64,000 bases of DNA, from assembly GCF_005311025.1 (NCBI RefSeq), contig NZ_CP031747.1, forward strand, positions 868,001-932,000, given 5' to 3'. Made by a program: the position numbers and the translations under genes. This document shows positions 35,628 to 44,388 of this stretch, piece by piece (position 1 is the first letter of the stretch; each line of letters begins with the position of its first letter). Origin of the DNA: Alcaligenes faecalis (GTDB lineage: Bacteria > Pseudomonadota > Gammaproteobacteria > Burkholderiales > Burkholderiaceae_B). The notes beneath the pieces are model-generated. The model was not told the DNA's origin. It searched no databases and saw only the letters and a list, made by a program, of their open reading frames with translations.

Positions 35628-36422
35628 TTAATAACGCGGCGCAGGCGCGTATTGCCAATTGCCTTTGTCAGCAGGAAAAGGATTGGGCGACGGCACGGCA
35701 GCTTGAGCCGGAGTCACCGGGCGCACTTCGTAAAGCACCGTACCGATCACACCGATATTGCGTTTGTCACCCGCCAGAGTGTTCGCCGCGTAAGCCCGGT
35801 CCTTGCCCGAGAAACGGAAAGCGGCCACTTCATCAGCACTTTTACGAAAGCCCTCGATACGCAAGACGGCCCCGGCCTGCAAGAGATAGCCGTTATAGCT
35901 GCGGCTGCCCGGCTTGCCCGACAAGACATCCAGACCATCTACCGTGGTGATGATTTCATAAGGCGTAGCGCTGCGATTGGTATAGACCAGGACGTAACGT
36001 TCCCCTGCTTTACCCGCCAGCTGATAGTTTTTCTGCCCGATGCTGCTGAAAATTGTCAAAGGTGCGTCGCGCCCATCATGCACAGACAATTCCACCTTGC
36101 CTTGATCCAGCAAAATGCTGCGCTGGGCATCCAGATTTTGGCCCAAAGCCTGGCGAATACTGCGTTCATCGGAATAGGCTAATTGCAGCTCATCACGCAG
36201 AGGCTCGACGCGCTGAGCCTGAACCGAATAGGCCCGTGACTCACGCCCTTCTCCCCATTGCGTACCCAAAGTCGAGGCCGTTTGTGGGGCTGCCGCTGAG
36301 ACCGCCTCACGCTGTGCCGATTGTTGAGGCACACTGCTGCAAGCTGATAGCAACAAGGCAGCGGCCAGCACGCTCCACCGTCCACGGTGCCGTGCGAATA
36401 ATGTTGATTGAGACAGACTCAT
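35628..36422 (-). CDS. Lipoprotein of unknown function
   Basis: A 264-residue protein with signal peptide and lipobox VLAAALLLSAC. The mature part is a single globular region with segments such as KNYQLAGKAGERYVLVYTNR, and a Pro-rich C-terminus. No family was recognised with certainty; it is probably in the outer membrane or periplasm. The ATG at 36422 has GGGGAAG upstream. A longer frame to 36512 adds a leader without a signal peptide. Confidence 0.8.
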   Translation of the reverse strand: MSLSQSTLFARHRGRWSVLAAALLLSACSSVPQQSAQREAVSAAAPQTASTLGTQWGEGRESRAYSVQAQRVEPLRDELQLAYSDERSIRQALGQNLDAQRSILLDQGKVELSVHDGRDAPLTIFSSIGQKNYQLAGKAGERYVLVYTNRSATPYEIITTVDGLDVLSGKPGSRSYNGYLLQAGAVLRIEGFRKSADEVAAFRFSGKDRAYAANTLAGDKRNIGVIGTVLYEVRPVTPAQAAVPSPNPFPADKGNWQYAPAPRY

Positions 36423-36618
36423 GCGCTTCCCCTTTTTGTCAGTACAAGTGCCATGACAAGCCCCTGTTGAGCGCGAGTATTCCTCATCTCTCTGCGTTTG
36501 TGACGTCAGCAAATTTCTAAATTGAAATTGCCTGTATCAGGAAAAATCAGTAAGGCAACAAACCAAGCCTCACAAAGAGGCCTACTATAAACGTCATTCC
36601 TCCTCACGAGCCGCAAGC

Positions 36619-36948
36619 ATGGATATTCAGAACCTACCCTTTTGCACCGTTAACTGGTCCGACATTACTCCTACAGAACACAAAGGCGAAACAGGCATGG
36701 CCCTGTGGCGCACCCAGCAATTTGGCCCCATTCGCGTACGCATGGTGGAATACAGCCCCGGCTATCTGGCCGACCACTGGTGCGTAAAGGGCCATATGTT
36801 GCTGTGTCTGGAAGGCCGGCTGGATACCGAACTGGAAGACGGCCGCCGCTTCACCCTGGAACCGGGACAGTCTTACCATGTGGCTGACAATGCCGAGCCG
36901 CACCGTTCCTCCACCCAGACGGGCGCCAAACTCTACATCGTGGATTAA
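36619..36948 (+). CDS. DHCW-motif cupin protein
   Basis: A 109-residue single-domain cupin with the motif ADHWCVKGH that names the DHCW family, and the second cupin box LEPGQSYHVADNAEPH. The family role is unknown; cupins often bind a metal through such histidines. It stands alone on the plus strand, and an inverted repeat follows. Confidence 0.9.
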   Translation: MDIQNLPFCTVNWSDITPTEHKGETGMALWRTQQFGPIRVRMVEYSPGYLADHWCVKGHMLLCLEGRLDTELEDGRRFTLEPGQSYHVADNAEPHRSSTQTGAKLYIVD

Positions 36949-36966
36949 AGCCTGTTACGTAAAAAC

Positions 36967-37002
36967 ACCCTTTAGATGGTCGGAACTGGCTATCTAAAGG
37001 GT
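36967..37002. repeat. Perfect 11-base inverted repeat with 14-base loop
   Basis: ACCCTTTAGAT (36967-36977) and ATCTAAAGGGT (36992-37002) are perfectly complementary. No T run follows on the plus strand, so it is at best an atypical terminator for the cupin gene. A protein-binding site or element end is possible. Confidence 0.7.
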
Positions 37003-37165
37003 AAACAATCCCTCTGTGCTGACATTCATTTTTGTCATCTACGCCTCATAATTTGCCCCTCCCGCTTTTTAAAACAGCGATCGCCTCACTCCCCGTAACG
37101 GTGGCCCTCACCATGCCGCGTCCTGCATCTGCATAAGATCGCCAGGCAAGCTGCCCAATGCCCCG

Positions 37166-37261
37166 CTCTGCCTCTGCCTCTGCCTCTGCCTCTGCCTCTG
37201 CCTCTGCCTCTGCCTCTGCCTCTGCCTCTGCCTCTGCCTCTGCCTCTGCCTCTGCCTCTGC
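37166..37261. repeat. Hexanucleotide repeat (CTCTGC), 16 perfect copies
   Basis: 96 bases of uninterrupted CTCTGC. In the three plus-strand frames it would encode Leu-Cys, Ser-Ala or Pro-Leu repeats, and Ala-Glu on the minus strand. Homology to the adhesin's repeat units starts three to four bases after its end. In the adhesin frame it reads as Leu-Cys, which is unlikely as real protein; Ser-Ala in another frame is more protein-like. Confidence 0.95.
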
Positions 37262-37264
37262 CAC

Positions 37265-40200
37265 GTTCCTGGTACCGAACTGGCCCAGGACAGCAATGTT
37301 CACGCCAAGGTGGAAACGGAAGACGCTGCAGGCAACCCAGCGAGCGCTGAAGCCGACCGTGGCTACGGTGTGGATACTGATCTGCCCGAAGCTTCGATCA
37401 CGATCGACACCATTGCCGGTGACGACGTGATCAACAAGGCTGAATCGGAAGGGGATGTCACTGTTACCGGTACCGTGGGTAAAGACGTCAAGGCTGGTGA
37501 TACCGTCACTGTGACCGTGAACGGTAAGGACTACACGACCACCGTGAACGCTGATGGCAAGACCTGGAACGTGGACGTTCCTGGCTCTGAGCTGGCCCAG
37601 GATTCGAACGTACATGCCAAGGTCGAGACCGAAGATGCTGCGGGTAACCCTGCGAGCGCTGAAGCTGACCGCGGCTACGGTGTCGATACTGACCTGCCCG
37701 AAGCTTCGATCACCATCGACACCATTGCGGGTGACGACGTGATCAACAAGGCGGAGTCCGAGTCCACCATCACCATCACTGGTAAGGTTGGTCAGGACGT
37801 CAAGGCTGGCGACAAGGTCACTGTGACCGTGAACGGCAAGGATTACACCACCACGGTTAATACCGATGGCAAGACCTGGAACGTGAATGTTCCTGGCTCC
37901 GAGCTGGCTCTGGATGACAATGTCCACGCCAAGGTCGAGACCAAGGACGACGCCGGTAACAGCGCTAGTGCTGAAGCCGACCGCGACTACGGTGTGCAGA
38001 CCACATTGCCTGAAGCCGAGATCACGTTGGATCCGATCGCCGGTGACGGTGTGCTGGATCACAATGAGGCTGGTGACGGCAAGGGTACGATTGATGTGAC
38101 CGGTACGGTTGGCAAGGATGTACAGCCTGGCGATACCGTGACTCTGACTATCGGTGGCAAGGAATACACCGGTACTGTTGGCAATGATCTGACCTTCAAG
38201 ATCCCAGTACCTGTACAGGATCTGTTGAAGAACGACACGGTTGACGCCAAAGTGACGACGACAGACTCGGCTGGCAACAGTGCGTCTGCCAACGACTCCG
38301 GCCCATACACGCTGGATGTGGATCAACTGATTGTTGATGGTAACGGTGGTGGCAATCCGAATGGTGGCGTGGGCGACGACGTCATTATTGGTGACCGCGG
38401 CGGTGTGCAAGAAAATATCGTTCACGGCCAGAGCTACAACATTGCCATCCTGGTTGACCGTTCCAACAGCATGAAGGAAGCCTCTGGTACGGACAATATG
38501 AACCGTATGCAGTTGCTCAAGGCTGCGCTGACGACCTTGGCTGAAAGCTTGGCCAACCATGAAGGCGGCACGGTGAACTTGAGCATTATTGGCTTTGGTA
38601 CCAAGGCTGATACGCCTATGGTCTTCAAGGACCTGACTCATGCCGATTTGATCAATCTGCTCAATTCGATTGATACCTTGAACGGCTACAACTCCAGCTG
38701 GAACTCCAGCGTGGGTGGTACCAACTACGAAGCAGCCTTCAAGGCCGCTGAAGCATGGTTCAAGACTGGCGATGCACCTGCAGTCGACAAGTACGGCAAC
38801 GCTTATGAAAACGTTACGTACTTCCTGACTGACGGTAACCCAACCCAGTACGGTACTGGCCAAGGTGCTGGTAGCGGTTACGACGCTACGGCTGATTCGC
38901 GTGGTAAGGCAGCCTACGACAGCCTGGTTACCTCTTCGGGTAGCAAGGTTTACGCCGTGGGTATTGGTAACGACGTCAGCGTGGATGTCCTGCGCAAATA
39001 CGACAACACGGGTACTGAGGTTGTTGACGTTGTTCGTGGCACCAAGGACGTGACTGACTTTGAAAACGGCCGTCATGACGGTTGGAACAAGGTCGGCGGT
39101 AACGGCACAGTTGGAGTCAAGAACCAGGGTAGCACTTGGTATCCGGATAACCGATTGGAAATTACGGATACCTACAGCCGCAATGGCGATACCGCGACTA
39201 CCGTTCGTGGCCCAGGTATGACCGTTGCTGCGGGCAGCTATGGCAAGTTGAGCTTCCACTATGCTGAAAGCGGCCGTAACAGTGCCGACGTCTTTAAGTG
39301 GCAACTGCAGAAGTACAACGAGAAGACAGGTAACTGGGAAGTTGTGCAGGAAGGTGGTCGTCCAGGTAGCTCCGGCACCATCACGACCAAGCCCGTGGGC
39401 GAAGGCCAATACCGCTTCGAGTTCCTGGTGGACGATCGTTCCAGCAGCAGTAACTACAAGGTCTACATTGATGACGTAACGCTGTTGTCCTCCGGCAATC
39501 CTCAAGATTGGACTGAGGTTAACAAGGTCGACATCGTCAACACCAAGGAAGACCTGGATGCAGCCTTGAAGGGTGGTTCGGTAACGAACGATCCAGCCCC
39601 CGTTGGTAATGACCACATCATTGGTGGTGACGGCAACGACATCATCTTTGGTGACACGATCAATACCGATGGCGATGTGTTGCCATGGCATGAAGTGGGT
39701 GGTCGTCCAGACAACCTGCCCGACGGCTCGGGCTTGAAGGCGCTGGAAGTGTTCTTGCAAATGAAGAACGGCGGTACTCCAGCAACAGGTAATGATCTGT
39801 ACGAGTACATCAAGGAAAACCACGCTGACTTCAATGTTGACGGTGACAAGCGCGGTGGTAACGACATCCTTGATGGTGGTGCTGGTAACGACATCCTGTA
39901 CGGCCAAGGTGGCAACGATATCCTGATCGGCGGTGCTGGCGACGACATCATGTTCGGCGGCGAGGGTGATGACACCTTCGTATGGAACAAGGGTGATGAA
40001 GGTACCAGCAGCAAACCGGCTGTGGATTACGTGATGGACTTTGGTGATTCGGGTACCGACACCTTGGATATCACTGATTTGCTGTCGGGCCACGACGTCA
40101 ACGACGGTAATCTGAGCCAGTACCTGACGGTAGGCAGCTCGGATAACGGCAAGATGGAAATCGGTATCAGCTCTCAAGGTAATGGCCAGATCGATCAGAA

Positions 40201-40294
40201 GATCATTCTGGACAACATCGACTTTGACGCAGAGAAGGCAGCCCAGATCGCCAACTCGCTGAAAGACGGTACTTTGAAGTCTTCTGATTTCTAA
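37265..40294 (+). CDS. Large RTX adhesin (LapA/BapA type), 5'-truncated
   Basis: About 1009 residues of a surface adhesin. Nearly identical Ig-like repeats (period 312 bases, 104 residues; VTVNGKDYTTTVN, VPGSELAQDSNVHAKVETED) run to about 38330. A von Willebrand A domain follows (about 38420-39000) with MIDAS DRSNS, then a lectin-like stretch. RTX nonapeptides (GGDGNDIIFGD; GGAGNDILYGQ; GGAGDDIMFGG) and a type I secretion C-terminus end the protein. The reading frame has no start codon: the first GTG is at 37310 inside a repeat, and the frame is open back to a TAA at 37070. The N-terminal retention module that LapG would cut is missing. This is true truncation, or repeat collapse in the assembly. 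Confidence 0.85.
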   Translation, partial: VPGTELAQDSNVHAKVETEDAAGNPASAEADRGYGVDTDLPEASITIDTIAGDDVINKAESEGDVTVTGTVGKDVKAGDTVTVTVNGKDYTTTVNADGKTWNVDVPGSELAQDSNVHAKVETEDAAGNPASAEADRGYGVDTDLPEASITIDTIAGDDVINKAESESTITITGKVGQDVKAGDKVTVTVNGKDYTTTVNTDGKTWNVNVPGSELALDDNVHAKVETKDDAGNSASAEADRDYGVQTTLPEAEITLDPIAGDGVLDHNEAGDGKGTIDVTGTVGKDVQPGDTVTLTIGGKEYTGTVGNDLTFKIPVPVQDLLKNDTVDAKVTTTDSAGNSASANDSGPYTLDVDQLIVDGNGGGNPNGGVGDDVIIGDRGGVQENIVHGQSYNIAILVDRSNSMKEASGTDNMNRMQLLKAALTTLAESLANHEGGTVNLSIIGFGTKADTPMVFKDLTHADLINLLNSIDTLNGYNSSWNSSVGGTNYEAAFKAAEAWFKTGDAPAVDKYGNAYENVTYFLTDGNPTQYGTGQGAGSGYDATADSRGKAAYDSLVTSSGSKVYAVGIGNDVSVDVLRKYDNTGTEVVDVVRGTKDVTDFENGRHDGWNKVGGNGTVGVKNQGSTWYPDNRLEITDTYSRNGDTATTVRGPGMTVAAGSYGKLSFHYAESGRNSADVFKWQLQKYNEKTGNWEVVQEGGRPGSSGTITTKPVGEGQYRFEFLVDDRSSSSNYKVYIDDVTLLSSGNPQDWTEVNKVDIVNTKEDLDAALKGGSVTNDPAPVGNDHIIGGDGNDIIFGDTINTDGDVLPWHEVGGRPDNLPDGSGLKALEVFLQMKNGGTPATGNDLYEYIKENHADFNVDGDKRGGNDILDGGAGNDILYGQGGNDILIGGAGDDIMFGGEGDDTFVWNKGDEGTSSKPAVDYVMDFGDSGTDTLDITDLLSGHDVNDGNLSQYLTVGSSDNGKMEIGISSQGNGQIDQKIILDNIDFDAEKAAQIANSLKDGTLKSSDF

Positions 40295-40309
40295 GCTGTT
40301 CACCGGATA

Positions 40310-40370
40310 GGCACTATCTGCGGGTAGTGCCCAAGCCCCACAAGCCTTTTTGGGTTTGTGGGGTTTTTTT
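40310..40370 (+). terminator. Tandem hairpin terminator after the adhesin
   Basis: A first hairpin (GGCACTA 40310-40316 with TAGTGCC 40325-40331) is followed by a strong one (CCCCACAAGCC from 40336, GGGTTTGTGGGG to 40363) and seven T. It separates the adhesin transcript from lapG. Confidence 0.88.
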
Positions 40371-40663
40371 ATGTCTGCAGCTTGTCGTCAGCGCCAATAG
40401 TGGGTGTTTGGCATTTGTGACTATGATCCTTGATGTGGCTGCAGGAAAGAGGGTGCATGCAGCAGAACGGCTGGCCAGGCTGAGCTGGTAGGTGTTGGCT
40501 CTGCGGTTTTGTAGATCAGCTGTTTCTTTTTGCTGGGGTGATTCGAGACCGTTTAACAGCCTGCTCTATATATAGAGGGTTCAGACGCTTTGTCGATTGC
40601 CAAGCGTTCACTAAATAGGCAAGCTATAACGCCGTTATAAGGGTTTGCTTATTTGGGATTGAC
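40371..40663. other. lapG upstream region with 14-base palindrome
   Basis: About 290 bases without a gene. A perfect palindrome CTCTATATATAGAG (40564-40577) lies about 90 bases before lapG and could be an operator or part of a promoter -10. No clear -35 partner was assigned. Confidence 0.5.
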
Positions 40664-41353
40664 GTGCTCTTGTCTCTTGCCTGGCTACGCCTTTTTCTTC
40701 GATCTAGGATTGCGCTGTTTGTGCTGGTCGCACTGCTGGTTGTGGTGTGGCTGCCCTTGTCGGCGCCTGCCTTGCAGTTCGAGGTCAGCAAGATTCGCCA
40801 GACCGCCGTTTCCCGCTTTGGCGCCCGTGCCGGGACTGCCGTGGATCGGTGGATGGCTAATCTGGAGTCCGCCCGTGGTTTAAGTGAGCGTCGTCAGCTG
40901 GATGCCGTCAATGATTTTTGGAATATGAATGTGATGGCTGGCGAGGACATTCATATTTGGGGCCAGCTGGACTATTGGGCCACGCCCATCGAGACTTTGG
41001 GCAAAGCGGCGGGTGACTGTGAGGACTTTGTTATCGGCAAGTATTTTTCCTTGTTGCACCTGGGTGTGCCCAATGAAAAACTGCGATTGATTTACGTGCG
41101 GGCTCAAGTAGGTGGGCAAAGCATTGCGCACATGGTTCTGGGCTACTATCCCACGCCCCAGGCCGAGCCTTTGCTGCTGGATAATTTAAGTGGCTCGATT
41201 CGCCCCGCCAGCCAGCGTCCTGATTTGACCCCTGTGTTCAGCTTCAATTCGCAAGGGGTGTATGTGGGTAATGCCCAGAAAGGTTCGGTGGACAGTATCA
41301 GCCGGTGGCGTGGTTTGCTGGAAAAAATGCGTAAGGAAGGTTTTGTTCCTTGA
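40664..41353 (+). CDS. lapG: LapG-type periplasmic cysteine protease
   Basis: A 229-residue protein of the transglutaminase-like BTLCP family. An N-terminal signal or anchor (LFVLVALLVVVWLPL) leads to a periplasmic domain with catalytic C119 (GDCEDFVIGK), H156 (IAHMVLGYY) and D173 (LLLDNLSG). The spacings match the Pseudomonas fluorescens LapG triad. LapG cuts the N-terminal retention module of LapA-type adhesins and releases cells from surfaces when c-di-GMP is low. The start is GTG. It follows the adhesin and precedes lapD. Confidence 0.92.
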   Translation: MLLSLAWLRLFLRSRIALFVLVALLVVVWLPLSAPALQFEVSKIRQTAVSRFGARAGTAVDRWMANLESARGLSERRQLDAVNDFWNMNVMAGEDIHIWGQLDYWATPIETLGKAAGDCEDFVIGKYFSLLHLGVPNEKLRLIYVRAQVGGQSIAHMVLGYYPTPQAEPLLLDNLSGSIRPASQRPDLTPVFSFNSQGVYVGNAQKGSVDSISRWRGLLEKMRKEGFVP

Positions 41354-41454
41354 TGATGTGCCGGTCCTTGGGCTAGAGCACCAAATGGAAACAGACTTCA
41401 GGACACCCTTGTCGGGTGGGCTAGACCAGAATTTATGGAATATACGGAAGCGCT

Positions 41455-43395
41455 ATGTCTTTACTTAAACAGCTCCTGCTAAGTGTCTCGTGTGCGATTC
41501 TTGCTATCTTGATTGGCACGCTGTGGTTCAGCGTCGATTCGGCAAGGCAGTATTTGAGCAGTCAGTTGCAGGCTCAGGGTGAGTCGGCTGCGACTTCGCT
41601 GGCCTTGACCTTGTCCCAGCCCAGCAACCAGGACCCGGTGACGCAGGAGCTTTTGATTGCCGCCTTGTACGATACCGGGCAGTTTGAGCGTATCCGCTTT
41701 ATTGACACCTCCGATACGGTCCTGGTGGAGCGTAGTGCTCAGCAAGAAACACAGATCAGCGGATCTTCGCCCGCGTGGTTCGCCAACTCTTTGCCGATTG
41801 ATGTACCCGTGGCCTCGGCCCATGTCAGTAATGGCTGGAATCAGATTGGTACGATCGAAGTAAAACCTGCTGACGAGTACGCCCGCGCCAGTTTGTGGAA
41901 AAGTTTTGTGCGCGTCACTTTGTTGGTGCTGGGCGCCGGGGTTGCCTGGGGTGTGTTTGTATTGATGGTCATGGCCTGGTTGCGCCGGGCTTTGCGCGAA
42001 CACGTCCAGTTCGAGCTGCAACAGATGGATCAAAGCGAGTCTGTACCCAGCCGCAAGAAAGTGCGCACGATCCCCGAGCTGGAAGCCGTCACACATACCT
42101 TAAGCACGGTGCAAAAACGTATTCGTGTTAGCAGCCAGGAGCAAAATGCCCGAATCGAGCAGTTACAGCTGGAGTTGAACTGCGATCCGGTCACGGGCCT
42201 GGCCAATCGCAAGTACTTCGTGAATATGTTCCGTCAGGTGCTGCAACAGGAAGAGGGCGGCCATGTGCTGTTATTCCGTCAGCGGGACTTGCTGCCATTG
42301 AATACCTCCCTGTCTCGTGACGCGGTGGATGCCTGGCTGAAGCTGGTGACTCAGCGTTGTACGGAGCTATTGCAGAAAAATGGCATGGACGCGGGCAATC
42401 TGGCGCGCTTGAATGGTTCTGATTTTATTGTGCTGCTCAAGGGCCAGACGGGTCCTCAAGTGATGGGCTTTGCCCAGGAACTGCGTACTGCCTTGCAGGA
42501 ATTGCGCCAGCCTCTACCCGATGGCAGTTTGTGCCGCTGGTCCATGGCGATGACGAACTATGAAGGTCAGGACTCGCTCAGCGCCGTGATGACGCGTTTG
42601 GACAATGCCTTGATGCGCGCCGAAGGGGCAGGGCATCAGGAAGTGGAATACCGTCCGTCTGAAGGGGTTCACTCCGAGGCGAGCTCTTCCATTGGTGAGC
42701 AGGAATGGCATTCACGTATTGAGCGTGGTCTGGAGCAAGGCCGGATTGAATTGAGTGTGAAGCCGGGCGTTGAAGTCTGGGGGCAAGCGGGCCAGATTCA
42801 CGATGCAACCCTGAATTTGTTGCCCGAGCAACCGGGACAGGCCAGTTTGCCTGCCTATTTGTTCATTCCGGTGGCGGTGCGTCTGGGTCTGTCGGGGCAG
42901 TGTGACTTGCGTACGATGGAGCTGGCAAGCGACTGGTTAGCCGATAACGAGGGCAGTTTGAGTGTCCGTGTCTCCTGGGCATCGGTGATCAAGCCTGGAT
43001 TTGCAGATCAGGTGGCTGAGGTTCTGGCCAAGGCCGGTGACAAGACGCGGCGTCTGATTATTGAACTGGATGCTTATTGCCTGAGTGAGCACGATGTGGA
43101 AACGGTTGCTTTCGTGGATAAATTGCGGCCCTTGGGTGTGCAATTTGGTCTGCGTCGTGTTCTGGAGCAGCCCGAATCGATTCTGTGGTTGCACATGATG
43201 GCACTCAAATATATTGTCCTGGACGATGAGCGCGCCCAGACGCTGCAGGCCGAGGTGGGTGGCCGACACTTGCTGACAGCGTTCCTGCAGAGCCTGCAGG
43301 AATTGGGGATAGGTTTGCGCCGGGTAACCCGAGGCAGCAATAGTGCCCAGCTGGACGAGTTGTTGCGTGAAAACGCCGTCGTGCCAAGGCCTTAG
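41455..43395 (+). CDS. lapD: LapD-type c-di-GMP receptor
   Basis: A 646-residue inner-membrane protein. The N-terminal helix, a periplasmic LapD/MoxY-type domain (about 30-145), a second helix (about 150-172) and a HAMP-like linker are followed by degenerate GGDEF (NGSDF instead of GGDEF) and EAL domains (KPGVEVW instead of the EAL core). Both enzymatic motifs are lost, as in known LapD, which binds c-di-GMP through its EAL domain and then sequesters LapG. It lies 101 bases after lapG. Confidence 0.92.
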   Translation: MSLLKQLLLSVSCAILAILIGTLWFSVDSARQYLSSQLQAQGESAATSLALTLSQPSNQDPVTQELLIAALYDTGQFERIRFIDTSDTVLVERSAQQETQISGSSPAWFANSLPIDVPVASAHVSNGWNQIGTIEVKPADEYARASLWKSFVRVTLLVLGAGVAWGVFVLMVMAWLRRALREHVQFELQQMDQSESVPSRKKVRTIPELEAVTHTLSTVQKRIRVSSQEQNARIEQLQLELNCDPVTGLANRKYFVNMFRQVLQQEEGGHVLLFRQRDLLPLNTSLSRDAVDAWLKLVTQRCTELLQKNGMDAGNLARLNGSDFIVLLKGQTGPQVMGFAQELRTALQELRQPLPDGSLCRWSMAMTNYEGQDSLSAVMTRLDNALMRAEGAGHQEVEYRPSEGVHSEASSSIGEQEWHSRIERGLEQGRIELSVKPGVEVWGQAGQIHDATLNLLPEQPGQASLPAYLFIPVAVRLGLSGQCDLRTMELASDWLADNEGSLSVRVSWASVIKPGFADQVAEVLAKAGDKTRRLIIELDAYCLSEHDVETVAFVDKLRPLGVQFGLRRVLEQPESILWLHMMALKYIVLDDERAQTLQAEVGGRHLLTAFLQSLQELGIGLRRVTRGSNSAQLDELLRENAVVPRP

Positions 43396-43406
43396 CAAAT
43401 AAATCC

Positions 43407-43435
43407 TTGTTTTTCTGGGGTTTATTTGCTAGTAT
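43407..43435 (+). promoter_or_regulatory. Likely promoter of the spc ribosomal operon
   Basis: TTGTTT (43407-43412) and TAGTAT (43430-43435) are separated by exactly 17 bases, just after the lapD stop codon. A long leader follows before rplN, with a hairpin CCAGTCA/TGACTGG at 43625-43641 that could be a regulatory site. The S10 operon that usually precedes rplN is absent, so a local promoter is needed. Confidence 0.6.
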
Positions 43436-43673
43436 ATGTGGCTTACCTCTTTATTTTGACCGGAGAGGCTTAGTCGCCTATCCGGATTGAAGTTGGTAAT
43501 ACAACGTTTTGTCTCTCGCAAGATTTCAACCTAGGGTTCGGCTTGCCGGACCAGATCGAGATCGGGTTTACGGTATCGAACTGGCTGGATCCGAATCTGA
43601 CGGGACCAAAACTGGTTGTGTGACCCAGTCATTTTGACTGGATCGTTGCAATTAAGTTGGAACAGGAAAAATC

Positions 43674-44042
43674 ATGATTCAAATGCAGACCACGCTGGAC
43701 GTGGCCGACAACACAGGTGCGCGTTCCGTAATGTGCATCAAGGTGCTGGGCGGCTCGAAGCGCCGTTATGCCGCAATTGGTGACATCATCAAAGTTACCG
43801 TTAAAGAAGCGGCCCCGCGCGGACGCGTCAAAAAAGGCGAAATCTACAACGCTGTAGTGGTTCGTACCGCTAAGGGCGTGCGCCGTAAAGACGGTTCGCT
43901 GATTCGTTTCGGTGGCAATGCCGCCGTATTGCTCAATGCCAAGCTGGAACCCATCGGCACCCGTATCTTCGGACCCGTTACGCGTGAACTGCGTACCGAG
44001 AAGTTCATGAAGATCGTGTCCTTGGCTCCCGAAGTGCTGTAA
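43674..44042 (+). CDS. rplN: Ribosomal protein L14
   Basis: A 122-residue 50S protein starting [16 protein letters not shown], with the conserved [18 protein letters not shown] segment; normal length. First gene of the spc block here. Its usual upstream neighbours (rpmC, rpsQ of the S10 operon) are not in the window. Confidence 0.98.
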   Translation: MIQMQTTLDVADNTGARSVMCIKVLGGSKRRYAAIGDIIKVTVKEAAPRGRVKKGEIYNAVVVRTAKGVRRKDGSLIRFGGNAAVLLNAKLEPIGTRIFGPVTRELRTEKFMKIVSLAPEVL

Positions 44043-44055
44043 GGAGCGCGAAAAA

Positions 44056-44376
44056 ATGCAAAAAATTCGTAAAGGCGACGAAGTTATTGTGCTGACCGGC
44101 CGTGATAAAAAACGCCGTGGCACAGTACTGCAACGCGTCGATGCAGACCACGTTATCGTGGAAGGCATCAACGTAGTCAAAAAACACGTTAAAGCCAATC
44201 CTATGGCTGGCACGCAGGGTGGTATCGTCGACAAGACCATGCCTATCCACATCTCGAACGTTGCACTGTTCAACCCGGAAACCGGCAAGGGCGACCGTGT
44301 TGGTATCCAGGTGATCGACGGTCAGAAGACGCGTGTTTATCGTTCCAGCGGCAAAGCCGTTGGCGCCAAGGCTTAA
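44056..44376 (+). CDS. rplX: Ribosomal protein L24
   Basis: A 106-residue 50S protein with the KOW motif [19 protein letters not shown] near the N-terminus; an early assembly protein. It lies 13 bases after rplN. Confidence 0.98.
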   Translation: MQKIRKGDEVIVLTGRDKKRRGTVLQRVDADHVIVEGINVVKKHVKANPMAGTQGGIVDKTMPIHISNVALFNPETGKGDRVGIQVIDGQKTRVYRSSGKAVGAKA

Positions 44377-44388
44377 GGGGCGGATAAC

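Larger units (their letters stand above)
36949..37264. other. Gap before the adhesin fragment, with hairpin and repeat
   Basis: About 315 bases without an intact gene. It holds a perfect inverted repeat (36967-37002) and the 16-copy hexanucleotide repeat (37166-37261). A pair of similar short motifs, ATGCCGCGTCCTGCATCTGC (37113) and ATGCCCCGCTCTGCCTCTGC (37158), stands just before the repeat. No promoter, start codon or N-terminal domain for the adhesin is present. Confidence 0.6.

Noticed and set aside
37158-37430. Plus-strand frame starting Met-Pro-Arg and running through Ser-Ala repeats as the adhesin N-terminus
   Set aside because: It is out of frame with the adhesin repeats, stops soon after, and has a poor ribosome site. 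It was kept only as a hint in the truncation finding.
37046-40303. A 1085-residue reading frame on the minus strand opposite the adhesin, including an Ala-Glu repeat
   Set aside because: It mirrors the codon pattern of the adhesin on the other strand, lacks a ribosome site and domain matches, while the plus frame has clear Ig-like, VWA and RTX motifs.
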